A stretch of DNA of 64,000 nt from NCBI RefSeq assembly GCF_043555975.1, contig NZ_JBIGIA010000002.1, positions 310,001 to 374,000 of the forward strand. Direction: 5' to 3'. Each line of letters starts with the position of its first letter. Within the stretch, counting starts at the first letter, position 1. Made by a program: the position numbers and the translations under genes. Below are positions 25,009-33,655 of the stretch, piece after piece. The notes under the pieces were generated by a model that did no database searches, was not told where the DNA came from, and saw only the letters and a list, made by a program, of their open reading frames with translations. The DNA comes from Pelomonas nitida (lineage in GTDB: Bacteria > Pseudomonadota > Gammaproteobacteria > Burkholderiales > Burkholderiaceae_C).

Positions 25009-25257
25009 TCAGTTGCAGCCACAGCCACCTCCACCCACGCCATAGCCGCCGCTGGCGGCCTCCTTGCTTGCGGTGATGTGCTGCGAATAGCGCATCTCCA
25101 GCGGGTCGCCGCCCATGCCCATGGCCGGCTTGGCGAGGTTGCCCTTCTCCCAGGCCTGCGGGCCGCTGAGCAGGGTGCACCCACCCAGCGCCAGGCTGGC
25201 GATCACGCCAGCCAACGCTCCGGCCATGCGACGGTAGCCAGGAGCGCGCGAGCTCAT
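25009..25257 (-). CDS. DUF4266 small lipoprotein with C-terminal Cys-Gly-Cys
   Basis: 82 residues. A lipoprotein signal ends in LGGC (C27), leaving a mature protein of about 56 residues with a Gly-rich tail GGYGVGGGGCGCN. C79 and C81 form a CxC pair that could bind metal or take part in thiol exchange. The family is uncharacterised and, as far as I recall, usually sits next to DUF3570. Its ATG overlaps the thioredoxin stop (ATGA) and it ends 7 nt before DUF3570, so the three products are probably made together. Retention by the outer or inner membrane is not certain. Confidence 0.9.
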   Translation of the reverse strand: MSSRAPGYRRMAGALAGVIASLALGGCTLLSGPQAWEKGNLAKPAMGMGGDPLEMRYSQHITASKEAASGGYGVGGGGCGCN

Positions 25258-25757
25258 GGCTTCACGGCGGCGAGCGCCGCGACGATGGCGTCTTCCAGTT
25301 CCTTGCGCTCTTCAGCGCGGAAGCCGTTGTGCACCTTGATGACCTTGCCATCGGGGCCGATCAGCACGGAGCTGGGCATGCCCTTGACTTCGAAGCGCTT
25401 GGGGCTTTCGCCGGCCTGGTCGAAGCCGATCTGGAAGGAAGCGGGCACGGCGGCCAGGAACTGGTCGGCATCGGCACGCTTGGCGTCGATGTTGATGGCC
25501 AGGATCTGCAGACCGCGGGCGCCGTACTTCGCCTGCATTTCGTTCATCCACGGGAAGGACTGCTTGCAGGGGCCGCACCAGGAGGCCCAGAAGTCGAGGT
25601 AAACCACCTTGCCCTTCAGCTTGGACAGGCCGACCGGGCCGCTGACGCCGCTCACTTCCAGCGCCGGGGCCGGCTGGCCCGCATCCAGCGCCAGCGCGCT
25701 GCCGCCCAACATCATGCTCATGGCCACGCAGGCCGCACCCAACACGCTCTTAGACAT
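25254..25757 (-). CDS. TlpA/ResA-like periplasmic thioredoxin
   Basis: 167 residues. The signal peptide (about 1-23, ending ALALDAG) precedes a thioredoxin fold with active site FWASWCGPCKQSFPWM and the cis-Pro region KGMPSSVLIGPDG. It probably exchanges thiols in the periplasm with electrons from DsbD, encoded four genes downstream. AAAGGAAG precedes two adjacent ATGs; the second (25757) has the better spacing, and 25760 would add one Met. Upstream is the cytochrome/Hydin gene (28-nt gap). It overlaps the DUF4266 gene. Its redox partner, perhaps DUF4266 or the CxxCH proteins, is not identified. Confidence 0.93.
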   Translation of the reverse strand: MSKSVLGAACVAMSMMLGGSALALDAGQPAPALEVSGVSGPVGLSKLKGKVVYLDFWASWCGPCKQSFPWMNEMQAKYGARGLQILAINIDAKRADADQFLAAVPASFQIGFDQAGESPKRFEVKGMPSSVLIGPDGKVIKVHNGFRAEERKELEDAIVAALAAVKP

Positions 25758-25785
25758 CATTACTTCCTTTTGCTGAATCACAGGT

Positions 25786-28700
25786 TCACAGGTTCGAAAT
25801 CTTGCGGCGGCGCGGAGAGAGAACCGCACCAGCCAGCAGCAGGCCCAACAGTGCCCAGGGAGAGGCAGCACCGCCGCCGCTGTCCTTGTCGTCATCGCCA
25901 CTGCCACCGACGTTGGTCGCCACGGCGCGGCCCGTCAGGCTCACCGTGAGGCTGTCGCCGCTGGCGCCGGTCAGCACCACAGTGCCGGTGCTGTCACCGG
26001 CCGTCTGCGGGCCGTTGAACACCACGGACAGCACGCACGACGCACCTGCAGCGAGTTGCTGCGGCAACACACAGCCGCCGGAGGCGCTGTTGACCACCTG
26101 GAAGGGGCCTGTGGTGACGATGGTGGACAGCGAGATCGGGGCTGTGCCCTGGTTCTTCACCGTGAGCATCTGAGCGGCCGATGCGCTGCCCGTGCCGGCC
26201 ATGAAGCCCAGCGACTTGTAATCAACCCACAGCAAGCCGGTACCGGAGCCGGTGCTCGCCGCGTTGCCGACACCAGACAGCATCATCGTGGCGGGTGCCG
26301 TGGCGTTGGACGCGATGCGCAGCGTCGCGCTCTTGCTGCCGGCCGACGTCGGCATGAAGGCCACGACCAGTTGGCAGCTGGCACCTTGAGCCAACGGGGT
26401 ACCGACCTTGCAGGTGGAATCCGAGGTCACGAGGAACTGCGCCTTGTCATTGCCGTCGGTCTCGAGTGCCGAGAAGTTGACGGTGCCGCTGCCTTGGTTG
26501 AGCAGGGTCACGCTCTTGGCAGCGCTGGTCTTGCCCACATCGGCTGTGTCGAATTGCAGCGTGGTTGCGCCGCCCGCCTGCCAGACCAGCACAGGCGCCG
26601 ATGCCGTCGCCGTCGCAAGGCCCTTCAGCGAGACCACCAGCACCTGACCGGTGGCGGTTGTCAGCGTCAGGTTGCCAGTAGCCATGCCGGCTGCCGTGGG
26701 CACGAAGGTGACGGACACCGTGCAATTGGCATTCACCGCGATCGTGGAGCTCGACACCGGGCAGGTGTTGGCCGAGACCTTGAAGGGACCCGTGACCTCG
26801 ACCTTGCTCAGCGTGACCGCTGCGACATTGCCATTGGCAACCGTCACGTTCATGGCGGCCGACGTCTTACCGATGTCGACGCTCGTGCCGCTGAAGTCCA
26901 GGGCGCTCTTGTCGACCGTCAGCATGCCGTTGGTCGGCGTGGCCGTCATGCCACTGCCCGACAGCACCACATCACCCGGCGACGTCGCGTTGGACCCCAC
27001 CTTCAGCGTGGCCGACTTCGCACCGGCGCTGGCCGGCGTGAAGGTCAGCACGACCGTGCAGGTGGCGTTGGCAGCGAGCGACAGATTGGCCTTGCAGGTG
27101 GACGAGCTGCTGATGGCGAACGATGCCGCATCGGTGCCCGACAGCGTCACGCTGCTCAGCGTGGCCGCCACGGTGCCCGGGTTGGTCAGCGTGAGCGTTT
27201 GCGCCGCGCTGGTCTGGCCCACGATCGTGGACGAGAAGGCCTGCGATGTCGTGTTGCCCTGCCACGCCAGCTTGGGCGTCGCCGCATTGGCCTGGCCCTT
27301 GAGCGTGACTTCCACCGTCTGGTTCGTCGAGGTCGTCAACGTCAGCGTGCCGGTGGCCGAGCCTGCCATGTTCGGCGAGAACACGACCGCCACATTGCAG
27401 CTGCCACCCGCCGCCAGCGTGACACCGGAGGTGGCGCAGCTGTTGCTGCTGGCCGCCACGATGCTGAACTGGCCGCTGACCGCGATCTTGGACACCGTGA
27501 CCGCTGCCGCGCTGCCGTTGTTGACAGTGACCGTCAGTGCAGTCGACGTCTGACCCGCGACCACGCCGATGGAGCTGAAGTCCAGCGTCGTTTGCGACAC
27601 CGTGATCATGCCGCTGGGGGTGCTCGGGCTGGCGCCCGAACCGCTCAGTGCGACGTCACCCGGTGGCGAGGCGTTGGACGACACCTGCAGGTTGGCCGTC
27701 TTGGCACCTGTGGAACCCGGCACAAAGCTCACGACGACCGTGCAGCTGGCGTTGACGTCGAGCGACACGCCGGCCTTGCAGGTGGAGCCCGAAGCGATGG
27801 CGAACGAGGTCGCGTCCGTACCCGCAACACCCAGCGAGTTGATCAGCGCAGCGCCCGGGCCCTGGTTGACCAGCGTCAGGCTTTGCGAAGCACTCGTCAT
27901 GCCCACCACCGTGGAGTCGAACTTCAGCGACGCCGAGTTCTGCTGCCAGGCCAGCACAGGCATCGTCGCCGTAGTGCCCAGGCCCGTCAGCGCGATGGAG
28001 TTCGGCGAGCTGAGCGCGTTGGTCGTGATGACCACGGCCTCGGCCAGGTTGGCGCTCACAGGCGTGAGGGTCACGCTGATCACACAGGATGCGGCTGCCG
28101 CCAGCGAGCTGGGGCAGTTGTGCGTAACGGCGAATTCCGTGGAAGTGCTGGCGATGCTGGTGATCGTCATGTCCGCCGAGCCGGTGTTGGTCAGCGTCAC
28201 GGTGCGGGCGATGGACTTCACACCCATCGACACCGTGCCGAAGTCCAGCGCCGCTTGCGACAGACCCACTTCCGGAGCCGGTGCCCGCACCGCGACGCCC
28301 TTCAGCGCCACAGTGACGGCACCGGTCGGCGCGTTCGACGCAACGCTCAGCGTGGCCGACTTGGCGCCCAGCGTCAGCGGCTTCATCGCGACGGTGATCG
28401 TGCAAGTGCCCTTGACCGCCACCGAAGCATTGGCCGCGCAGGTGCCGCCCAGCACGAAGCTGCTGGCATCCGTGCCGCCCAGCGTGATGTTGCCGAGCGT
28501 CAGCGCGGCGCCACCACTGTTGGTCAGCGTCACCGTCTTGGACGTGCTCAGCATCTCCACCGGCTGGTTGCCCAGATCGAGCGTGGTCGCGTCCAGCGCG
28601 ATGCCAGGCGTCGCCGTTGCCGTGCCCGTGCCCATCAGCGTGATGGTGGTGGGGCTGCCTGTCGCGTTGTGGGCGACAGTCAGCGTGGCGGAGCGCGCGC

Positions 28701-29646
28701 CGGTAGCGCCCGCGGTGAACACGATGTCCAGCACGCAGCTGCTGCCGCCGGCGATCGACGTGTTCGCGCCGCAAGTGCTGCTGGAAGCCAGGCCGTAATC
28801 GCTCGCGTTGGTGCCACCAAACATCAGCGCCGACAGGACAAGATTGCCGCTGCCGGTATTGCTGATCGTGGCGCGCATGGGCGACGTGGCCGTAGCCACC
28901 ACACCCGAGAAGGTCAGCGTCGCTGGCGACACCGACACCACCGGGCTGGTGGACATGCCGCTGCCGCTGAGGCTGACTTCCGACTTGCCGCCGGCGCCGT
29001 TGTGCGCAAGCGTCAGTGCGCCGTTACGCGTGCCGGCCGCCGAGGGCTTGAACGTCACGTTCACGGTGCAGCTGCCGCCGGCCGCGACGGAAGCCGTCGT
29101 GGAGCAGGTGCCGCCCGAGACCGAGAAGTCGCTGCCTGCCGTGGTGGCAATGCTGGTGAACGACAGCGCACCGGTAGCGCTGGCAGCATTGCTGACCGTG
29201 ACAGTCTGGGCTGCGCTGGCGCTACCCACGTTCTGAGCAGTAAAGCTCAGCGACGTGGCGGAAACGCTGACGGATGGAGCCGTAGAAACTGGAAGGTAGA
29301 CCGCAGTCCGGCCGATGTCTTTGGCAATGTAGGCGGCGAGATCATTGAACTCAGCGTCAGAAATGAGGCCGTTCAGCGGCTTCATTCTGTCCTGCGTCAT
29401 GACGGATGCCTTCAGCTGTGCAGCGTCCCAGCCCTTTGCAGCGATCGAAGGGGCTTCCTTCGGGGTGGCCGATCCGTGGCAGATGAAACAGCTCTTGGTA
29501 GGCGGCGTGGTAACGGGAGCGATTTGCTTGTTGTACAAGACCTCGCCGTTGGCAGCGCTTTGCGCCCAGGCACCGCCGCACAGGGACAAGCCCGTGAGCG
29601 CCAGCGCTGCGGCGCGCCGCAGCTTGGATAAGGTAGTGATAACCAT
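25786..29646 (-). CDS. Cytochrome c / ten-repeat Hydin-like (ASH) Ig protein with C-terminal sorting tail
   Basis: 1286 residues from ATG 29646, 5 nt after the DUF1552 stop. A signal peptide (ending GGAWAQ) precedes a class I cytochrome c domain (heme motif CFICH near residue 52, distal Met candidates near MKPLNG). Ten Ig-like repeats of about 105-115 residues follow, of the choice-of-anchor D/ASH kind, with motifs such as LSFTAQNVG, VTVSN and LSGSG. The tail GGGAASPWALLGLLLAGAV followed by PRRRK resembles GlyGly-CTERM/MYXO-CTERM sorting signals: a Gly/Ser stretch, one membrane helix, then Arg. Repeats 5-6, 7-8 and 9-10 look like three copies of a two-domain unit. It is probably a long surface or periplasmic stalk holding one heme. 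Confidence 0.85.
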   Translation of the reverse strand: MVITTLSKLRRAAALALTGLSLCGGAWAQSAANGEVLYNKQIAPVTTPPTKSCFICHGSATPKEAPSIAAKGWDAAQLKASVMTQDRMKPLNGLISDAEFNDLAAYIAKDIGRTAVYLPVSTAPSVSVSATSLSFTAQNVGSASAAQTVTVSNAASATGALSFTSIATTAGSDFSVSGGTCSTTASVAAGGSCTVNVTFKPSAAGTRNGALTLAHNGAGGKSEVSLSGSGMSTSPVVSVSPATLTFSGVVATATSPMRATISNTGSGNLVLSALMFGGTNASDYGLASSSTCGANTSIAGGSSCVLDIVFTAGATGARSATLTVAHNATGSPTTITLMGTGTATATPGIALDATTLDLGNQPVEMLSTSKTVTLTNSGGAALTLGNITLGGTDASSFVLGGTCAANASVAVKGTCTITVAMKPLTLGAKSATLSVASNAPTGAVTVALKGVAVRAPAPEVGLSQAALDFGTVSMGVKSIARTVTLTNTGSADMTITSIASTSTEFAVTHNCPSSLAAAASCVISVTLTPVSANLAEAVVITTNALSSPNSIALTGLGTTATMPVLAWQQNSASLKFDSTVVGMTSASQSLTLVNQGPGAALINSLGVAGTDATSFAIASGSTCKAGVSLDVNASCTVVVSFVPGSTGAKTANLQVSSNASPPGDVALSGSGASPSTPSGMITVSQTTLDFSSIGVVAGQTSTALTVTVNNGSAAAVTVSKIAVSGQFSIVAASSNSCATSGVTLAAGGSCNVAVVFSPNMAGSATGTLTLTTSTNQTVEVTLKGQANAATPKLAWQGNTTSQAFSSTIVGQTSAAQTLTLTNPGTVAATLSSVTLSGTDAASFAISSSSTCKANLSLAANATCTVVLTFTPASAGAKSATLKVGSNATSPGDVVLSGSGMTATPTNGMLTVDKSALDFSGTSVDIGKTSAAMNVTVANGNVAAVTLSKVEVTGPFKVSANTCPVSSSTIAVNANCTVSVTFVPTAAGMATGNLTLTTATGQVLVVSLKGLATATASAPVLVWQAGGATTLQFDTADVGKTSAAKSVTLLNQGSGTVNFSALETDGNDKAQFLVTSDSTCKVGTPLAQGASCQLVVAFMPTSAGSKSATLRIASNATAPATMMLSGVGNAASTGSGTGLLWVDYKSLGFMAGTGSASAAQMLTVKNQGTAPISLSTIVTTGPFQVVNSASGGCVLPQQLAAGASCVLSVVFNGPQTAGDSTGTVVLTGASGDSLTVSLTGRAVATNVGGSGDDDKDSGGGAASPWALLGLLLAGAVLSPRRRKISNL

Positions 29647-29651
29647 GGTCT

Positions 29652-31148
29652 TCAAGCCTTCATCCACGGCAGATCGCCGGCAGCCGCCGTCCAAATGGCG
29701 TCGGTGTGGTCGCTGTTGTTGGCCTTGACGCTCGGGTAGCCATAGGCGCCGTTGTTCGTCGAGTACTCGCCGGCCGGAACGCCCATGGCGCGAAGCACCA
29801 TGCCCATCCACTGGTTGTAGACCAGGCCGCCCCACCAGCGCGGCGTGCTGGGGTTGATCGACCAGGTGAAAGAGTTGGGGTCGCGGAAGTCCAGCGACAG
29901 GCCCGTCTTGAAATAGCCACCGGCGTTGCCGAACGTGACGATGGGGATGCAGCGGTTGTGGTGGTTGCCCGGGCTGCCGCCCGAACCCATCTCATGGCCG
30001 CTGGCCACGAGACCCTTGTCCAGCAAGGTCAGGCCGTCGGCCGTCTTGACCGCGTCCATCTTGCGGGCGAGGTCGAGCTGCGCGCCTTCGAACTGGCGCT
30101 GCACCGCAGCGCTGTAGCCGGCACGTGCGGCCGCGGTGGCCTCGATCTGGTGCGCAAAGTCGTTATGCCAGGTGTGCTCGGGAACGGTGCCGAACGTGTA
30201 GGAGGTGGGACCGCAGACGTACACACGGCTGATACCGGCGGTAAAAGCGGCCACGACGATGTCATTCCACAGCTTCTCGCAGGCCACCTGGTTTTCGGGC
30301 TTGCCGTAGAAGCCTTCGGCGGCTTCGATCGACTGAGTGTCAGACGTCGGCCGGGCGAACGAGCTGTTGACGGTCTGCTGAACCTTGCCCTGCACTTCCG
30401 ACAGCATGGTCAGGTACTCGTCCAGCCGGGTGCGGCAATCAGCCGAGCAGCGAGCGTCCGCCTTCACGAGCGCGGCATGCTCCTTGACGCTGTCGACCAG
30501 CACCGTTTGAGTCGACGCGGACGAGCCGGTCGAAGGCGTGGTCGAGGTCTTGAACAGGCGGTCGAACAGCTTGACGTTGCTCTCGGCGGTCTGCTCGGTC
30601 TGCACGATACCGGTGGACGTCTTGGACAACGACACCAGGTTGCGCACGATGGCCGGCTGCAGCGGTTTGTTCGGGTAGAACGATTTCGATGCGGCCATGA
30701 TCTGGTCGATCGTCGGGTTGGCAGAGTCGCCACCCAGCGTGCCGCCACGGTTGTGGCCCACACCCACGCCGAAGTCCAGACCGTTGATGACATTCATCAG
30801 GCCGAACATGCGCGACGTGAGGGCCGAGCTCTCAGCCTGCAGGATTTCGCTCAACACAACCTTGCTGCCGCTGGTCGTGTAGGGCAGAGCGGCGCTGCCG
30901 ACGGTGTAGCCGCCGTACGTCATCGTCTGCGTGGGCTTGAGGTCCAGCAGCGTGCCGTAGAACTGCGCCTGCAGCACGGCGTGCCAGGTGGTCATGTGCG
31001 CGAAGTAGCGCTCCTGGGAAGCGGCCGCCATGGTCTGGGCTTCCACCTCGCGGGGCAGCAGCGACGGCAGCAGCGGCATCGCCACCAGGGCACCGCCCGT
31101 ACCCATCAGGAACTGGCGGCGGGAAACGCGGTCGAATACGGGTTTCAT
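29652..31148 (-). CDS. DUF1552 protein, Tat-exported
   Basis: 498 residues. The N-terminus SRRQFLMGTGGALVAM is a twin-arginine signal, so the protein is exported folded, probably with a cofactor. The rest matches DUF1552, a family of unknown function found in planctomycetes, myxobacteria and some polysaccharide-degrading proteobacteria. Landmarks are GVGVGHNRGGTLGGD, a Cys pair in ARCSADC, and the late GHEMGSGGSPGNHHNR, which is rich in His and Gly. Its ATG overlaps the DUF1592 stop (TAATG), and the two families are habitual partners. No catalytic residue can be named. Confidence 0.9.
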   Translation of the reverse strand: MKPVFDRVSRRQFLMGTGGALVAMPLLPSLLPREVEAQTMAAASQERYFAHMTTWHAVLQAQFYGTLLDLKPTQTMTYGGYTVGSAALPYTTSGSKVVLSEILQAESSALTSRMFGLMNVINGLDFGVGVGHNRGGTLGGDSANPTIDQIMAASKSFYPNKPLQPAIVRNLVSLSKTSTGIVQTEQTAESNVKLFDRLFKTSTTPSTGSSASTQTVLVDSVKEHAALVKADARCSADCRTRLDEYLTMLSEVQGKVQQTVNSSFARPTSDTQSIEAAEGFYGKPENQVACEKLWNDIVVAAFTAGISRVYVCGPTSYTFGTVPEHTWHNDFAHQIEATAAARAGYSAAVQRQFEGAQLDLARKMDAVKTADGLTLLDKGLVASGHEMGSGGSPGNHHNRCIPIVTFGNAGGYFKTGLSLDFRDPNSFTWSINPSTPRWWGGLVYNQWMGMVLRAMGVPAGEYSTNNGAYGYPSVKANNSDHTDAIWTAAAGDLPWMKA

Positions 31149-33016
31149 TAGGGCCTCTGGATGGACTTGAATTCATCGCGCGTCACGATCGACGCAAACA
31201 GACTGCGCAGGTTGGCGCCGTTGGCGGCCTGGCTGCGGGTCGACTCGATCACTTCAGCGTCGCTGTCGACGTTGGCGCGACCGAAGGAGTAGCGGAAGTA
31301 GTTGCGGGCGAAGCAGCGCTCGACTTCACCGCTCTCCAGCACATATTGCTGGGCTTGAGCGACCGTCGAGATCGAACGCTCCTGCATGGAATCCAGCTTC
31401 ACGACGACCGAGGTGTCGAGCGGCTTTTCTCCGAGCGTCTGGCCAGCGTCATCGCGAACGACCTCGCTGCGGCGCACGCGGCCCAGCGCATCGAAGCCTT
31501 CGTGCACAAAGCCCCAGGGGTTGATGATGCCGGCGTGGCAGGTGATGCAAGCCGTGCCCTTCATCTCGGTGATGCGTTCGGTGCGCTGGCGGGTGGTCAA
31601 CACGCCCGACAGATCGGCGGCAGCATTGGTCTGGTTCATCGCCGGCGCCGGCAGGGCCTGGCAGGTCAGCGCGCGCAGCAAGCGGGTACCGCGCTGGATG
31701 GGCAGCGTGGTGTCGGACGAGCCGTTCACCAGCACGGCCACGCGCGTCATCAGGCCCACGCGCTCCGCCTCAGTGAACAGCGGTGGCGCCGACTTGCCGT
31801 CCCACACCGGGGTGTTGTAGAGGGCGGCGATGTCGGCGGTGCGTGCGAAGGAGTGACGGTCCGTCATCACCTGCTGCAGCGAGCCATTGCGGCCGGCCAC
31901 ATAGGAGACCATGTCCAGCAGCTCCGTGATCGCGGCGTCACGCGTGGTGGCCAGCGGCTTGAAGTTGCCAGCGAAGGCGTCGAACTTCGCATTACCGACG
32001 CGACCATTCATCGGCGTCAGGTCGTCGAGCTCCAGCCATTGGCGGAAGAAGCTGCGCAGGCCGTTGTCGGCACGAGCGTCAGCCATCAGGCGGGCCACCT
32101 GCTTGGCGTAGACGGACGGCTGCAGCAGCGCGCCGCTGTCGGCGTCGGCGCGCAGCGCGGCATCGGGGATGGTGTCCCACAGGTGCAGCGACAGACGGCT
32201 GGCCAGCTCATGTGCGCTCAGCGACACGCAGCTTGCGCTGGTGTCGCTGGAAGCCAGGCCGCGTTCGACGACGAAGTAGGACTGCGGCGACGCGATCATC
32301 GTCGCCAGCACCTTGGTGACGGCGGCCTTGTCGGTCGCGCCACCGGCGGCCTTGGTGTAGACCGCCACTTCGGCGTCGGTCAACGGCTGGCGGAACAGGA
32401 TGCGGCCGGCCTTGCGGACGAAGGCGTCCAGGCAGCTGGCGCCCGTGCAGTTGCCGACGATGGTGGCGGCACGCGCATCGGTGCTGGCCATGTCGGCAGC
32501 CAGCGACTGAGCCACGCTGTAGATGCTCGACACCTGGCGGCTGGCCACGGTCGGGTCCAGGCGGTAGTAACCCTGGTGGCGCGCGCTCTCGGGGTTGACC
32601 GACGCGTCCAGCGGGAACTGGGCCGTGTCGATGGCGAGCGTCTGGATGCGTGCTGGCAGCGCGGTGTCGGTGATGAGCGCACCGGACCAATCGGTCAGCG
32701 CGTTCACGAACTGAGCGCGCGTCAGGCGGCGCGGGAAGGAAGCGCTGTAGCAGCCGGGCGACGGCGCCGAGCCCGTGGCCGCCGTAGCGGTGCGGAGCGT
32801 GCCGTGGGGGTCGGCCGGGATGGTGCTGAGCGGCTTGCTGCTGCCGCCCACGCCTGCCCCCTTGGAGGTGGCTGCTGCGGTATTGGAAGCGCTGTCATCA
32901 CCTCCGCAAGCCGACAGCAAGGCGCTGCAGGCGGCGGTCAGCAGAAATGGGGTAATTCGTCGCATAAGCGATGTACCTGCCTGGGCGAGTGACGAACGCG
33001 GTGGTTGGTATCTCAT
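31148..33016 (-). CDS. DUF1592/DUF1588/DUF1585-type lipoprotein with CxxCH
   Basis: 622 residues, first gene of the 18-kb unit. GGAAG lies 7 nt before ATG 33016. An alternative ATG at 32965 gives a shorter, more typical lipoprotein signal; in both cases the lipobox is LLSAC. Domains in order: a DUF1587/1595-like region (RRLTRAQFVNALTDW and RKAGRILFRQPLTDAE), DUF1592 (LSAHELASRLSLHLWDTIP), DUF1588 with a cytochrome-like heme motif CITCH (ACITCHAGIINPWGFVHEGF), and DUF1585 (RCFARNYFRYSFGR). This multidomain architecture is best known from planctomycetes. Its function is unknown; the CxxCH suggests heme binding and electron transfer at the cell envelope. Confidence 0.9.
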   Translation of the reverse strand: MRYQPPRSSLAQAGTSLMRRITPFLLTAACSALLSACGGDDSASNTAAATSKGAGVGGSSKPLSTIPADPHGTLRTATAATGSAPSPGCYSASFPRRLTRAQFVNALTDWSGALITDTALPARIQTLAIDTAQFPLDASVNPESARHQGYYRLDPTVASRQVSSIYSVAQSLAADMASTDARAATIVGNCTGASCLDAFVRKAGRILFRQPLTDAEVAVYTKAAGGATDKAAVTKVLATMIASPQSYFVVERGLASSDTSASCVSLSAHELASRLSLHLWDTIPDAALRADADSGALLQPSVYAKQVARLMADARADNGLRSFFRQWLELDDLTPMNGRVGNAKFDAFAGNFKPLATTRDAAITELLDMVSYVAGRNGSLQQVMTDRHSFARTADIAALYNTPVWDGKSAPPLFTEAERVGLMTRVAVLVNGSSDTTLPIQRGTRLLRALTCQALPAPAMNQTNAAADLSGVLTTRQRTERITEMKGTACITCHAGIINPWGFVHEGFDALGRVRRSEVVRDDAGQTLGEKPLDTSVVVKLDSMQERSISTVAQAQQYVLESGEVERCFARNYFRYSFGRANVDSDAEVIESTRSQAANGANLRSLFASIVTRDEFKSIQRP

Positions 33017-33655
33017 CGTGGATCTTCCGTAGAACCTCGTCGGTAGGGTTCACATGATCCGCAGTCCTGCAGAGGCGCTGTATCTGCAGGTATCCCTCCC
33101 GGGCCCCTCATGCCACCGATTCACGGGGTTACTGATAACGCTGTCGCCCCTTTAGCCATCGGCATTCCGGTACTTTTTCTCGCTTGGAATCGTCACGCAG
33201 GCGGCTCCGAAACAGGCTGTACGTTTGTTCACATTCGGACGTCCCGTTGAAACGGTGTCGTGCAGACACCCCACACCACGCCTCAGCACGGTGCCGCGCA
33301 CCAATGGTGGGCAAATAGGCATCAAGGCGCCCGCGCCAAGACAATCGGGGCTCACCTGACGGCGCCTGATTGCGCCACCGCCGCGGCTCAGGCCAACGCC
33401 CCACGCACCACCGCAACCCCATGAACAGGCGCTTGACGCCAAGCCAGCCATGCCGGCCACAACATCAACGCGCCGCTGACTGCAGCCGCGTCCGATTTGG
33501 TGCGCCGACAGGAACACCGCCAGAGCGCCAGGCTTTGCCCCACATCAAGCACAAGCTTTCGGGCCCAACCCGAGGAACGCTGCCCTCCACTACCATCCAG
33601 CCCCTGAACTTGGGGATTGAACAATGCCTTGCCTGACTTTTTTGGGAGCGCGCGC
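33017..33655. other. Divergent intergenic region, promoter side of the 18-kb minus-strand unit
   Basis: 639 bp between the divergent DUF1592 and acyltransferase genes, visibly less GC-rich than the genes around it. It must hold the start of the minus-strand transcript. Near that side are a repeated CTGCAG spaced 11 nt apart (about 33073-33095) and the interrupted palindrome GTTACTGATAAC (33128-33139), both possible operator-like sites. I cannot assign -35/-10 boxes with confidence. No frame here has a recognisable domain or a good ribosome site, and no RNA gene is evident. Confidence 0.5.

Noticed and set aside
26056..29631. A 1191-codon plus-strand open frame
   Set aside because: It is exactly antisense to the cytochrome/Hydin gene, has low-complexity Arg/Gly/His composition and no domain. 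The minus-strand frame has a signal peptide, heme motif and clear Ig repeats.
33129..33622. Minus- and plus-strand frames in the 639-bp intergenic region
   Set aside because: No conserved motif, no signal peptide, poor starts, and their extents disagree with gene spacing; treated as noncoding.
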